Origin: Sphingobium sp. AS12
GTDB lineage: Bacteria > Pseudomonadota > Alphaproteobacteria > Sphingomonadales > Sphingomonadaceae
NCBI RefSeq assembly: GCF_019097845.1
Contig: NZ_JAHRGM010000085.1
Location: 1-64,000, forward strand
Length of the DNA stretch: 64,000 bases
Reading direction: 5' to 3'
A program made the position numbers and the translations under genes. This document shows, piece after piece, positions 49,704-58,655 of this stretch (within the stretch, counting starts at the first letter, position 1; each line of letters opens with the position of its first letter). The notes below the pieces were generated by a model. It had not been told where the DNA came from and did no database searches. It was given only the letters and a program-made list of their open reading frames with translations.

Positions 49704-49760
49704 GATAGGAATTTTCCTAGACAAGTAGGAAATTGGCTTAGAGATAGGAATATACCTATC
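49704..49760. promoter_or_regulatory. Cluster of TAGGAA operators between the S24 repressor and its divergent neighbour
   Basis: Three TAGGAA half-sites begin at 49706, 49726 and 49746, about two helical turns apart. The first forms a dyad TAGGAA-N2-TTCCTA (49706-49719) and the third a dyad GATAGG-N6-CCTATC (49743-49760). This is a typical self-regulatory repressor arrangement, although binding is inferred. Confidence 0.65.
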
Positions 49761-49804
49761 GACTTGCAGCGGGCGAGTCGGTCCAACAGGGGAGAAAGAA
49801 GCCG

Positions 49805-49990
49805 ATGCTGTTGCACGCGATCGAACGATTCCTTCGCCAATATGACATGCCGCCGACCACCTTCGGTCGCGCCAGCACGCGCGATCCACGGCTGGTTTTC
49901 GACCTGCGCCAAGGGCGCGAGCCGGGGGACCGCGTGAGGAGACGAGTAGAACATTTCATGAACACATATCGCAGGAGCATCAGCCAATGA
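49805..49990 (+). CDS. Small unknown protein, possible DNA-binding domain
   Basis: A 61-residue protein (LLHAIERFLRQYDMPPTTFG, then DPRLVFDLRQGREPG). The order of helices and the T-x-F-G-R...DPRLV pattern resemble a short helix-turn-helix found in small sphingomonad proteins. It has GGGGAGAAAGAAG just before the ATG at 49805, lies immediately downstream of the operator cluster, and overlaps the next gene by four bases (ATGA). Confidence 0.65.
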   Translation: MLLHAIERFLRQYDMPPTTFGRASTRDPRLVFDLRQGREPGDRVRRRVEHFMNTYRRSISQ

Positions 49991-50358
49991 CAAGCGTGCA
50001 TCATGGATTTCGGCCTGAAAATCTGGTCCGAAACAAACCGATAGGAAAAACCCAGCGCGACCCGTTGCCGCGTCTGCTCGAGCAACTGCTCAAGCGCGCT
50101 GGCGCGCCGACCACGATCGAGCGCGCGGTGAGCCGCCCCTGGGCGAGCGCCCTGTTCGAGGGGCGTCGCCACGTCATCGCGCTGCGCCTGTCGGGCGCGA
50201 AGGTCGCGACGCGGCGCTGCGATTTTGTCGAAGGCATAGAGAGCGCGGAATGGCAATTGCTTGGCCATTTCGTCGCCGACATCACCATAGATGAGGTGCG
50301 GGAGGGCGAGGATGAAATCTGGCTGGAGCTGTCCGCGCTGACGATCGAGGACTGGTAG
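49987..50358 (+). CDS. Unknown conserved-looking protein
   Basis: A 123-residue soluble protein with a basic N-terminus, a LLEQLLKRAGAPTTIERAV helical part and an acidic C-terminal alpha/beta part ending IWLELSALTIEDW. No family was recognised. It is translationally coupled to the preceding small gene and probably under the same operators. It ends four bases before a convergent gene. Confidence 0.65.
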   Translation: MTSVHHGFRPENLVRNKPIGKTQRDPLPRLLEQLLKRAGAPTTIERAVSRPWASALFEGRRHVIALRLSGAKVATRRCDFVEGIESAEWQLLGHFVADITIDEVREGEDEIWLELSALTIEDW

Positions 50359-50362
50359 GAGG

Positions 50363-51265
50363 CTAGCGCCCCCGGCCAGCCATGCTGCGCAATGCACCGA
50401 GCGCAGCGCGCAGGGCGTCGTCGGCGTCCTGTGCGACCATGTCGCGCACCGGCACGGCGGGCGTGACCGGCATGTCGGCGATAACCCGCACGGCGCCTGC
50501 TTCCGCCGCCGGGGCGCGGCTGCGCAGCGCGAGGCCGCGTTCCAGCCGCTGGGTCAGTTCGGTGATCGACAGACCTTGGGTGGGGATGGGATCGAGCGGC
50601 GGGAGCGTGACGGGCGCTACGTCTTGCGGTGCTTCGTCCGCCACGTCCGGCTCGACCAGCGGCGCGGCGGGCCGCTGGAAGGTGGGCTGGGGCAATTCGT
50701 CCTCGGCGATCGGCAAGGGCGCGCTGGGCATGACCAGACCGGCGGACGGGACGATGGCGTCCTGCTCCGGTTCGGGATGCATCACCAACGGCCTGCGGAT
50801 CGCGTCGGGGCGGGCAAAAATGTCGAGACCGTTGAAGTCGCGGCTGGCGAAGATCGGCGCGCGGGCGGGTGCATCGGGATGCGCATCGGCGCGGCGCAGC
50901 GATGGAATGGCGTCATCGACAGGGGCAGCACGTCCCCGCGCCAGCGCGGTCAGTTTGGAAAAGGCGAAACCCATTGTTCTTGCTCCCTGGACGCGCAACT
51001 TGCGTCCTTCTTGTTCAGCTGGCCGGTCCTGCCGGCGCATCATCCCCATCAGTCCCACTGCCATCAGCGTGGCAAAGCCCGCCAGCAGCAGCCGGGCTTT
51101 CAACCCCAGCGGCGGCGCAGCGGCGGGCAAGCTTTCCGACAGGCCGCTCGACGCCACGACCATTTCGATCAGCCCGACCGGAATCCACAGCACCAACAGC
51201 GCCGCGGCCAGGCCGCCCAGCGCCATGATGGCGATCCCCCTTGTCTGTGCTGCCTTCATGGCCAC
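50363..51265 (-). CDS. Unknown two-helix membrane protein with a Pro/Ala-rich tail
   Basis: A 300-residue protein with two transmembrane helices (about 10-38 and 56-75) and a long cytoplasmic, Pro- and Ala-rich, low-complexity tail. The C-terminal 40 residues (VRDMVAQDADDALRAALGAL) look helical and may be a small domain. The frame begins at GTG 51265; ATG 51259 is equally possible. It lies downstream of the exosortase-type glycosyltransferase gene on the same strand. The function is not known. Confidence 0.6.
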   Translation of the reverse strand: MAMKAAQTRGIAIMALGGLAAALLVLWIPVGLIEMVVASSGLSESLPAAAPPLGLKARLLLAGFATLMAVGLMGMMRRQDRPAEQEGRKLRVQGARTMGFAFSKLTALARGRAAPVDDAIPSLRRADAHPDAPARAPIFASRDFNGLDIFARPDAIRRPLVMHPEPEQDAIVPSAGLVMPSAPLPIAEDELPQPTFQRPAAPLVEPDVADEAPQDVAPVTLPPLDPIPTQGLSITELTQRLERGLALRSRAPAAEAGAVRVIADMPVTPAVPVRDMVAQDADDALRAALGALRSMAGRGR

Positions 51266-51285
51266 TTTGCTTCTTCAACCCTCGC

Positions 51286-52512
51286 TCACGCCGCCGCGCG
51301 CGTGCCGGCAGGACGCGCCAGCAGCCGCTGGTAAACAGGTTCGTAACGCAAAATGTTTGATGACCAGTTACGCTCACGCTCGACAAAGGCGCGGGCTAGC
51401 GCGCGTCGTTCGTCCCAGATCGTGCGATCGGCAAACAGGCCAGCCAACGCCGCGGCCATGCCGGCCGGATCATCGGGCGGGAAGAGCGTGCCGGTGACGC
51501 CATCCTCGATCAGTTCACGATGGCCGCCGACGCTGGACGCGGCGACCAGCTGCCCCTGCGCCATGGCTTCGAGCGGCTTTAGGGGCGTGACCAGATCGGT
51601 CAGCCGCATCGCCTTGCGCGGATAGGCCAATATGTCGATCTGGGCATAATAGTTTTCGACCTGATCGTGGGGCACCCGCCCGACAAAGACGATATGGTCG
51701 GCAAAGGGGGAAGCGAGCGCCTGATCGCGCAGCACCTGATCGCATGGTCCGCCACCCACCAGCAGCAACTTGGCTTTTGGCCGGGCGCGGACGAGTCGCG
51801 GCATCGCGGCGATCAGATCGTCCAGTCCTTCATAATCATAGAAGCTGCCGATGAAGCCGACCACGTCCGCCCCTTCAAGGCCCAGTTGCGCCGTCAACGC
51901 GGGGTTGCGCGCGACCGGCGTGCCGAACTGGTCCATATCGACGCCATTGGGCGACACGATGATCTTGGCCGGGTCGATTCCGCGCGTGGCGAGATCGCTG
52001 CGCAACCCTTCGCAGATGACCGCCACCGCATCGGCATTGCGCACCGCATGGGTTTCGAGCTGACGGGTCAGCCAGTAGCGCGGGCTGCCCTCCGTCCCGG
52101 TGCCGTTGCCGACCGCCGCATCCTCCCAGAAAGCACGGATTTCATAGACCAGGGGGATGCCATGGCGCTTGGCCACGCGCTGCGCGGCGATGGCGTTCAG
52201 CACGGGCGAATGGGCGTGGATGATGTCAGGCCGCCATTGCTGCACCAGCGCCTCGATCGCGTCGGCATGAGCGGCAATGTCGCGCCATTCGCGCAGCACC
52301 GGATTGCCGGTGGCGGGCGCGCCGGGGGTGCGGTGGAAATGGAGGCCATCGACCAGCTCCTCCAGCGGTCCCGTCGCGCTGTGGCGATGCCCGGTTATGC
52401 CGCGCACCTCCCAGCCCCTGGCCAGCTGCGCCCGCAGGATGGCGCGGGTGCGGAAGGTGTAGCCGCTGTGCAGCGGCAGGCTGTGGTCCAGCACATGAAG
52501 AATATGGGTCAT
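51286..52512 (-). CDS. Exosortase A-associated GT4-family glycosyltransferase
   Basis: A 408-residue GT-B glycosyltransferase. The N-terminus THILHVLDHSLPLHSGYTFR is the hallmark of the glycosyltransferase subfamily found in PEP-CTERM/exosortase A exopolysaccharide loci. The C-terminal donor-binding domain has SPNGVDMDQFG, VGFIGSFYDYEGLDDLIAAM and the GT4 region MAQGQLVAASSVGGHRELI. The sugar is not identifiable. It is divergent from the O-glycan ligase gene across a 90-base gap, so the two likely form one surface-glycan module, although no exosortase gene is visible in the window. Confidence 0.9.
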   Translation of the reverse strand: MTHILHVLDHSLPLHSGYTFRTRAILRAQLARGWEVRGITGHRHSATGPLEELVDGLHFHRTPGAPATGNPVLREWRDIAAHADAIEALVQQWRPDIIHAHSPVLNAIAAQRVAKRHGIPLVYEIRAFWEDAAVGNGTGTEGSPRYWLTRQLETHAVRNADAVAVICEGLRSDLATRGIDPAKIIVSPNGVDMDQFGTPVARNPALTAQLGLEGADVVGFIGSFYDYEGLDDLIAAMPRLVRARPKAKLLLVGGGPCDQVLRDQALASPFADHIVFVGRVPHDQVENYYAQIDILAYPRKAMRLTDLVTPLKPLEAMAQGQLVAASSVGGHRELIEDGVTGTLFPPDDPAGMAAALAGLFADRTIWDERRALARAFVERERNWSSNILRYEPVYQRLLARPAGTRAAA

Positions 52513-52602
52513 AGCTCATGGACTTAACCACAAAAGGTTTAACGGCCCGTCAACTGTGTCGCGTTAGGGAGGGGGACAAGCCAGTGGAACCACCAAGACA
52601 CA

Positions 52603-52725
52603 ATGATCGACACCCTGTCCCTGCTGATCAGCCATGGCGTGATCCTGCTCGCCGCGTGGCGGCTGTTGCCGCGCGCCGATCTGGATCGCGATCCACCGGC
52701 AGAGGAGAGCGCGCGCGATGCGTGA
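52603..52725 (+). CDS. Possible 40-residue membrane protein at the start of the ligase operon
   Basis: A short frame coding for one hydrophobic helix (MIDTLSLLISHGVILLAAWR) followed by a charged tail. Its stop lies eight bases inside the ligase start region (overlap 52718-52725), a spacing typical of coupled genes. No clear ribosome-binding site or family was recognised, so it may be a leader peptide or simply chance. Confidence 0.45.
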   Translation: MIDTLSLLISHGVILLAAWRLLPRADLDRDPPAEESARDA

Positions 52726-54085
52726 CCTGTTCTTCCTCGCCTTCCTGGCCATATTCTTCCTGATGGGGCTCAGGCGACCGTTCCTGCTGGTCGCGGTCTA
52801 TGCCTATATCGACATCGTGTCGCCCCAGCGCCTGTCCTATTTCCTGCTCAATTCGATCCCGATTTCCGCCATCGCCTTTGCCGCGATGGTGGGTGCCTGG
52901 CTGGTCATTGATGACAAGAAGGATTGCCGCTTTTCCGCGCGGCAGGCGCTGCTGCTGTTCCTGCTGATCTGGTGCGGCTATACCACCGCGACCGCCGATT
53001 TCCCCGTGGAGGCGCTGACCAAGTGGAATTGGGTGTGGAAGGCGATCATCGCAGGCATCTTCCTGCCGCTCACCCTGCGCACGCGGCTGCGAATCGAGGC
53101 GATGACGGTTTTCATGATCCTGTGCGCCAGCACGATCATCATCAATGGCGGCATGAAAACGGCGCTATCGGGCGGCGGCTATGGCGTGCTGAACCTGATG
53201 GTCGACAATAATAGCGGCCTGTATGAAGGGTCGATCATCAGCTGCGTCGCCATTTCGCTGATCCCGCTGATCCTGTGGCTGTCCAGACATGGCACCATCT
53301 TTTCGCCGGACGACTGGCGGGTGAAAGCATTTTGCTACTGCCTGTGCCTGGCTTGCCTGCTGATGCCGATCGGTACCGAAGCGCGAACGGGCCTTGTCTG
53401 CATCGTCATTCTGGCGGGACTGATGCTGGTGCGATCACCGCGCCGCTTTGTCTATGGGCCGCTGATGCTGCTGGCGGCGCTTGTCTCCATCCCCTTCCTG
53501 CCCGCCAGCTTCACCCAGCGGATGCAGACGATCGAAAATCATCAGGGCGACGAGAGCGCGTCGACCCGCGTCGCAGTGTGGATGTGGACGCTCGACTATG
53601 TGAAAACGCATCCGGGTGGCGGCGGCTTCGACAATTATCTCCAGAACAGCTTTACCTATTTCGCGCAGAGCGAAGTGGGCGATGGCGACGCCAAGCGCAT
53701 CGAGCGGCGGCTGGTGACCGACAAGGGCCGCGCATATCACAGCGCCTATTTCGAGATGCTGGGCGAACAGGGCTATTTCGGCTTCCTGCTCTGGGCGCTG
53801 ATCCACGGCATCTGCTTCATCCGCACCGAAATGATCCGCCGTATGTACCGCAAGCGGGCGGGACCGGACGAAGCCTGGATCGCGCCCTTCGCGCTGGCGC
53901 TGCAACAGGGGCATATCATCTACATGATCGGATCGCTGTTCGTGGGCATCGCCTATCAACCCTTCATCTTCATGATGCTGGCGCTCCAGATCGGTCTGGA
54001 CACTTATCTGAGCCGCAGGCGCAAGGCAGCGGCACGGCTTGACCTAAATGCGTCGATGAACCGGCCGCGCGGGGCGCTGGCATGA
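52718..54085 (+). CDS. Exosortase A-associated O-glycan ligase (Wzy/WaaL-like)
   Basis: A 455-residue integral membrane protein with about ten helices and a large periplasmic loop. The N-terminus RDLFFLAFLAIFFLMGLRRP and the VYAYIDIVSPQRLSYFL segment fit the putative O-glycosylation ligase family linked to exosortase A loci. The central NNSGLYEGSII and the STRVAVWMWTLDYVKTHPGG loop are typical of O-antigen ligases and polymerases. It likely joins or polymerises glycan at the periplasmic face of the inner membrane. ATG 52718; the stop overlaps the next gene (ATGA). Confidence 0.88.
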   Translation: MRDLFFLAFLAIFFLMGLRRPFLLVAVYAYIDIVSPQRLSYFLLNSIPISAIAFAAMVGAWLVIDDKKDCRFSARQALLLFLLIWCGYTTATADFPVEALTKWNWVWKAIIAGIFLPLTLRTRLRIEAMTVFMILCASTIIINGGMKTALSGGGYGVLNLMVDNNSGLYEGSIISCVAISLIPLILWLSRHGTIFSPDDWRVKAFCYCLCLACLLMPIGTEARTGLVCIVILAGLMLVRSPRRFVYGPLMLLAALVSIPFLPASFTQRMQTIENHQGDESASTRVAVWMWTLDYVKTHPGGGGFDNYLQNSFTYFAQSEVGDGDAKRIERRLVTDKGRAYHSAYFEMLGEQGYFGFLLWALIHGICFIRTEMIRRMYRKRAGPDEAWIAPFALALQQGHIIYMIGSLFVGIAYQPFIFMMLALQIGLDTYLSRRRKAAARLDLNASMNRPRGALA

Positions 54086-54762
54086 GCGGCGAGTTGCGCG
54101 CGCTAGGGGTGGTCCATGGCCTGCTGCTGGGGCTGCTGCTGGCGTCGCCGCTGATCGCGCCGGGGCTGCTGCCCTGGGGGGTGGAGGCCTTGTTCATCAT
54201 CGGCGCGTTCCAGTTGCGGCTGGCCGACCGGCGTTGGGACATGCGCGATGGCTGGCGCAGCTGGATCAGCCATATCCGTATGGCCCCGTTGCGACTGATC
54301 CCTTGGGGCGCGGCGGCGACCGTCGCGCTGATCGCTGGCAATGGCGCGCGGGCGCAGGCGATCCTGATCGCCGCATCGCTGTGCGAGTTATTGGTCTATC
54401 CGGTCTGCACCCATGTGCTGGCCCGGCTGTCGCGGCGCGTGGTCGGCGCGGTGCTGGTGTTGCTGATCCTGATCGGGTTGAGTGCTGTCGGCGAGACGAT
54501 CCGCTACATGATCGGCTTCATGACCGGGATGAGCGCCTGCCTGTTCTGGCTGCGCGGTCCCGATGGGGAGGGTCATGCATTGGCGCTGGCGCTGGGCGGG
54601 CTGGTGGCTGCGGCGATAGCGCCGGTGCTTTGGCCTGCCGCCCTGCCCGTCGCCTTCCCCGCCGCCATCGTCTGCGCAACGCTGGCGCTGGCGCATGTCT
54701 CGACGCTGCGCCGCCGCCCGGTCCCGTGGCGGGCGGGCGGCGGCACACAGGTCAGGCCGTAA
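54082..54762 (+). CDS. Unknown polytopic membrane protein in the glycan operon
   Basis: A 226-residue membrane protein of about seven hydrophobic helices with a cytoplasmic basic loop (RWDMRDGWRSWISHIRMAPL). It overlaps the ligase stop by four bases, so it belongs to that operon. No family was recognised; relatives next to exosortase-type glycan genes are usually unannotated. The 3' end overlaps the convergent PfpI-family gene by 11 bases. Confidence 0.65.
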   Translation: MSGELRALGVVHGLLLGLLLASPLIAPGLLPWGVEALFIIGAFQLRLADRRWDMRDGWRSWISHIRMAPLRLIPWGAAATVALIAGNGARAQAILIAASLCELLVYPVCTHVLARLSRRVVGAVLVLLILIGLSAVGETIRYMIGFMTGMSACLFWLRGPDGEGHALALALGGLVAAAIAPVLWPAALPVAFPAAIVCATLALAHVSTLRRRPVPWRAGGGTQVRP

Positions 54763-55306
54763 CGGTTCCGGCTTCCACCACCGCCTGGCTGAAGGCTTCG
54801 ATGAAGGCGGGGATATCGTCCGGATTGCGGCTGGTGATGATATTGCCGTCCACCGCGACGGCTTGATCGACCACATTCCCGCCTGCATTGCGAAGGTCGG
54901 TTCGGACCGATGGCCAGCCAGTGACGGTCCGGCCATTCACGACGTCAGCCTCCACCAGCAGCCATGGGCCATGGCAGATCGCGGCGACCGGCTTGCCCGT
55001 GGTCACGAAGGCGCGCACCAGCGACACAGCGGCGGCATTGGTGCGCAGAGTGTCGGGATTGGCGACGCCGCCGGGCAGGATCAGCCCGTCATATCCCTCT
55101 ATCCTGACGGCATCGAGCCGGATGTCGGGGGTGATCGTGTCGCCTTTTTCATCATGCTTCATCCCCTGAATAGGGTTCAGGTCCGGCGAGGCGAGCGTCA
55201 CGCTGGCCCCCGCCGCAATCAGCGCGTCGCGGGGATCGAACAATTCGGACTGCTCGAATCCGTCGGTCGCGATGATGAGGATGCGGCTGTTGGTAATGGC
55301 GGGCAT
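54752..55306 (-). CDS. DJ-1/PfpI superfamily protein
   Basis: A 184-residue cytoplasmic protein of the PfpI/YhbO type. The nucleophilic-elbow cysteine and following histidine are in AICHGPWLL, with the preceding glutamate of the triad in FEQSELFDP. Members have been described as proteases, chaperones and glyoxalase/deglycase enzymes; the activity here is open. The ATG at 55306 with AAGGAGAAGC upstream is chosen. A much longer in-frame extension to 56263 crosses the opposite-strand topoisomerase gene and is rejected. Confidence 0.92.
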   Translation of the reverse strand: MPAITNSRILIIATDGFEQSELFDPRDALIAAGASVTLASPDLNPIQGMKHDEKGDTITPDIRLDAVRIEGYDGLILPGGVANPDTLRTNAAAVSLVRAFVTTGKPVAAICHGPWLLVEADVVNGRTVTGWPSVRTDLRNAGGNVVDQAVAVDGNIITSRNPDDIPAFIEAFSQAVVEAGTVTA

Positions 55307-55411
55307 GGGGCTTCTCCTTGCGCCTGATGGGAGACAGGCTAACGGACCACCGCCCGACCCGTTGCGGAACGAAGCGATGAAAGGTGGGTTTTTGGCCATG
55401 AGAAGGAAAAT

Positions 55412-56392
55412 ATGGCCAGCCAACCCCTCATCCACGTAGATGACAGCATCCCCGGCATTTCGCGACGCGCGCTCAAGAGCGGCTGGGGCTATTACCAGCC
55501 CGATGGCGGACGCATCGCCGACCGGGCCGAGATTGGGCGGCTGAACGCCATCGCCCTGCCCCCTGCCTATCGCGATTGCTGGTTCTGTCCGATGCCCCAT
55601 GGCCATATATTGGCGACCGGGCATGACGAGCGGGGCCGCAAGCAATATCGCTATCACCCGGAATTCCGGGCTGACCGGGAGGCACAGAAATATGAAGGCT
55701 GCGCCGGCTTCGGTCGCGCCCTGCCCAAATTGCGCGCGCAGCTGGAGGCGGACCTGTCGCGGCGCGGCTTGCGCAAGGAACGGACGATCGCGGCTGTCGT
55801 GCGGCTGCTGGATCTGGGCCGGTTGCGCGTGGGCAATGAATATTATGCTACGACCAACAAGAGTTTCGGCGCGACGACCCTGCGCCGCCGCCATATCGAC
55901 CTGACCGGCAAGGCGCTGACGCTGCGCTATCGCGCCAAGTCGGGCAAGCAGCATCAGGTGACGCTGACCGACACACGGCTGCTGCGTTTCGTGCGGCAGG
56001 TGCAGGATTTGCCGGGCCAGCATCTGTTCCAATATCTGGACGAGGATGGCGAGGCGCGACCGATCACGTCGAGCGACGTCAACGCCTATATCGCGCAGGC
56101 CATGGGGGGTCCCTTTACCGCCAAGCATTTTCGCACATGGGGCGCGTCGACCGTCGCCTTTGCCACATTGGCCGCCGGGCCGGTGTCGATGAAGGGCTTG
56201 CTGGAACCGGTAGCGGCCGCGCTTGGCAATACGCCCGCGATCAGCCGCAAAAGCTATATCCACCCTGCCCTGCTCGACCTGTGCAAGGATGGACAGGATG
56301 CGTGGCGCGCGGGGCTTCGCCTGCCGCGTTCAACACGCTATCTGTCTCGCGAGGAGCGCGGACTCATCGCATTTCTCGACACTTTAGCCTGA
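55412..56392 (+). CDS. Type IB DNA topoisomerase (bacterial, poxvirus-like)
   Basis: A 326-residue enzyme that relaxes DNA through a 3'-phosphotyrosyl link. The N-terminal strand-binding part (LPPAYRDCWFCP) is followed by the catalytic domain with VRLLDLGRLRVGNEYYATTN, KAKSGK-like YRAKSGKQH, the KHFRTWGASTVAF helix, and the nucleophilic Tyr in ISRKSYIHPAL. This compact form is widespread in environmental Proteobacteria and is not essential in general. It begins 105 bases after the divergent PfpI gene. Confidence 0.93.
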   Translation: MASQPLIHVDDSIPGISRRALKSGWGYYQPDGGRIADRAEIGRLNAIALPPAYRDCWFCPMPHGHILATGHDERGRKQYRYHPEFRADREAQKYEGCAGFGRALPKLRAQLEADLSRRGLRKERTIAAVVRLLDLGRLRVGNEYYATTNKSFGATTLRRRHIDLTGKALTLRYRAKSGKQHQVTLTDTRLLRFVRQVQDLPGQHLFQYLDEDGEARPITSSDVNAYIAQAMGGPFTAKHFRTWGASTVAFATLAAGPVSMKGLLEPVAAALGNTPAISRKSYIHPALLDLCKDGQDAWRAGLRLPRSTRYLSREERGLIAFLDTLA

Positions 56393-56412
56393 TACAGACT
56401 AACGGGACCAGC

Positions 56413-57564
56413 ATGGCCAATAAAACTGAACCTGCCGCCGCCGCATCGGTGCGCGCCCCCGATTTCGTCGAAATGTGGCGATCGACCAGCGACTGGTTCG
56501 CTGTTCACTATGTCCAGATCATCGTCGCCATTGGCGCGGGCGTTCTGATCTACCTCGTCCTGGCGGCGCTGCGGTCGTTCGGGAAAAGGTGGCGCGGTGC
56601 CTATGGCGACCCGCTGGGCTATGCCAATGTGCTGGGCCGGGCGGTCGCGCGGACATCCCATTTCTTCATGGTCATGGTCGCGGCCAAGCTGGTCGCGGGT
56701 TACGCCGATCCGCCTGCGGTGCTATTCAAGACGATCGCCTTCCTCTTCACCATTGCCGCGGTGTTGCAGGGGGCGATCTGGGCGCGGGAGATCATCCTGG
56801 GGCTGATCGAGCGCAAGACGCTGGCGGAGGATGGCCAAGGCGAGACGCTGGCCAACGCGATGGGTCTGATTCGCGTGCTGGTGACCTTCGCCCTGTTTGC
56901 AATCGCCACTATTGTCGTGCTGGACAATCTGGGCGTCAACGTCACCGGGCTGGTTGCGGGTCTGGGCATTGGCGGCATCGCCATTGGCCTGGCAGCGCAG
57001 GGAATTTTCTCGGACCTGTTCGCCGCGCTGTCTATCATTTTCGACAAGCCGTTCCGGCGGGGCGAAATCATCACCTATGACCAGACGACCGCGCGGGTCG
57101 AGAAGATTGGCCTCAAAAGCACGCGGCTTCGTGCGATGAGCGGTGAGAAGAAGGTCATCTCCAACGCCAATCTGCTCCAGAAGGAAATCACCAGCCTGCA
57201 AACGCTGATCCAGCGCCGGGTGACCTTCGCCATCGGCATCATCTACCAGACGCCGGAGGAGAAAGCCGAAGCGATACCGGAGATGCTGCGCGAGATTGTC
57301 GAGGCGGAAGGGTTCATCTTCGTCAATGCGGGCCTTGTCCGCTTTGGCGCGAGTTCGCTGGACTATGAGGTGAATTTCGACGTGCCGGACCCCGATACGC
57401 ACGATTATTTCCTGTCGCGGCACCGCATGGGGCTGGCGATCTGGAAGCGGTTTAACGCGGAGGGAATCGAGTTCGCCTACCCCACCCAGACCAGCTTCAC
57501 CGCTGCGCCGGATGGGCGAACCATCATGCCCTATCCAGAGGTGCAGCCCGTGCGTCAGGCTTGA
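56413..57564 (+). CDS. MscS-family mechanosensitive channel
   Basis: A 383-residue inner-membrane channel that opens under membrane tension. Helix 1 (about 30-50), helices 2-3 in the 80-190 region, and the pore helix with GIGGIAIGLAAQGIFSDLFAAL are clear. The beta-domain follows (IIFDKPFRRGEIITYDQTTA), then the C-terminal alpha-beta part (DVPDPDTHDYFLSRHRMGLA). The ATG at 56413 is chosen since the longer frame runs into the topoisomerase gene. It lies 20 bases after that gene's stop, so they may be cotranscribed. Confidence 0.93.
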   Translation: MANKTEPAAAASVRAPDFVEMWRSTSDWFAVHYVQIIVAIGAGVLIYLVLAALRSFGKRWRGAYGDPLGYANVLGRAVARTSHFFMVMVAAKLVAGYADPPAVLFKTIAFLFTIAAVLQGAIWAREIILGLIERKTLAEDGQGETLANAMGLIRVLVTFALFAIATIVVLDNLGVNVTGLVAGLGIGGIAIGLAAQGIFSDLFAALSIIFDKPFRRGEIITYDQTTARVEKIGLKSTRLRAMSGEKKVISNANLLQKEITSLQTLIQRRVTFAIGIIYQTPEEKAEAIPEMLREIVEAEGFIFVNAGLVRFGASSLDYEVNFDVPDPDTHDYFLSRHRMGLAIWKRFNAEGIEFAYPTQTSFTAAPDGRTIMPYPEVQPVRQA

Positions 57565-57570
57565 CCCAGG

Positions 57571-58548
57571 CTACGTGCCCATACCCCACAGGCTGCCGGG
57601 CTGGAGCAGGCCATCGGCCAGCGCCAGCCCGCCGCCGCGATCTCGCGCCAGCAACAGCGCACCGTCAAGGTCGATCCAGTCCGCCCCCTGTGCCACAAGC
57701 GCAGCGGGTGCGATGCCAAGCGATGTGCCGAGCATACAGCCGACCATGACCCGGAAGCCCCGATCCCGCGCCGCCTGACGCAACGCGAGCGCTTCGGTGA
57801 GGCCGCCGGCTTTGTCGAGCTTGATGTTCACCGCGTCGAAATCGCCGAGCCGATCAAGGTCCGCGCTGGTGTGGCAGCTTTCGTCGGCGCAGAGCGGCAG
57901 CGGTGCACGGACCCCGGCCAGCGCCGCTTCCCGCCCGTGAATCACCGGCTGCTCGACCATTTCGACACCAAGGTCGGCCAGCGCCTGCGCCTCTGCCGCG
58001 ATATCCAGACCATGCCAGCTTTCATTGGCATCGACGATCAGCCGCGCATCCGGCGCGCCCGCGCGTACTGCGGCGATGCGCGCCCGGTCGCCTTCGCCCG
58101 TCAGCTTGCATTTGAGCAGGGCAAAGCCGCGCGCCGCTGCCGTGTGGGCGGCAGCCTCCATCGTCGCAGGGTCGCCCAGGCTGATCGTGAAGGCGGTGGG
58201 CAGAGGGGTGGGTGCAGCCAGCCCGGCAAGTTGCCAGACCGGCACGCCCGCACGCTTCGCCTCCAGATCCCAGAGTGCGCAATCAAGCGCATTGCGCGCA
58301 GCGCCGCGCGGCATGTGCTTCAACAGCGCCTGCCGGTCGAGCGGCCCGGTATAGGCGCGGATCGCCGCTGCGCAGGCTTCTGCCGTTTCGCCCTCATAAT
58401 AGATCGCCGTCCCTTCGCCCCGGCCGACATGAGTGCCGTCGCCCACGGTGCAGACGACCACATCCACATCCGTCTTGGCCCCGCGAGCGATGATGAATGC
58501 GCCTGCGACCGGCCAGCGTTCGACGGTCGCGGACAATAAGTGGATCAT
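57571..58548 (-). CDS. Enolase-superfamily L-Ala-D/L-Glu (dipeptide) epimerase
   Basis: A 325-residue enzyme. Catalytic elements of the muconate-cycloisomerase-like group are present: KCKL with the first catalytic Lys, DANE, EQP and ADES for the metal, and NIKLDKAGG with the second Lys. The MLGTSLGIAPAA loop is typical of dipeptide epimerases acting in murein-peptide recycling. The ATG at 58548 is preferred to a TTG at 58560. Convergent with the MscS gene (six-base gap) and divergent from the ABC transporter gene. Confidence 0.9.
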   Translation of the reverse strand: MIHLLSATVERWPVAGAFIIARGAKTDVDVVVCTVGDGTHVGRGEGTAIYYEGETAEACAAAIRAYTGPLDRQALLKHMPRGAARNALDCALWDLEAKRAGVPVWQLAGLAAPTPLPTAFTISLGDPATMEAAAHTAAARGFALLKCKLTGEGDRARIAAVRAGAPDARLIVDANESWHGLDIAAEAQALADLGVEMVEQPVIHGREAALAGVRAPLPLCADESCHTSADLDRLGDFDAVNIKLDKAGGLTEALALRQAARDRGFRVMVGCMLGTSLGIAPAALVAQGADWIDLDGALLLARDRGGGLALADGLLQPGSLWGMGT

Positions 58549-58655
58549 CGCTGGCTCCAATGGCGTGAAAAGGCTGATCGCCTATGCTCGAAAGTCGCGC
58601 GCGCTACCAGCCCCGCCCCATTGAGGCGCGGCGGGCAGCCTGCTAAGCGCCGCAC

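Noticed and set aside
55307..56263. N-terminal extension of the PfpI-family protein
   Set aside because: It would overlap nearly the whole topoisomerase IB gene on the other strand, and the short form has a good ribosome-binding site.
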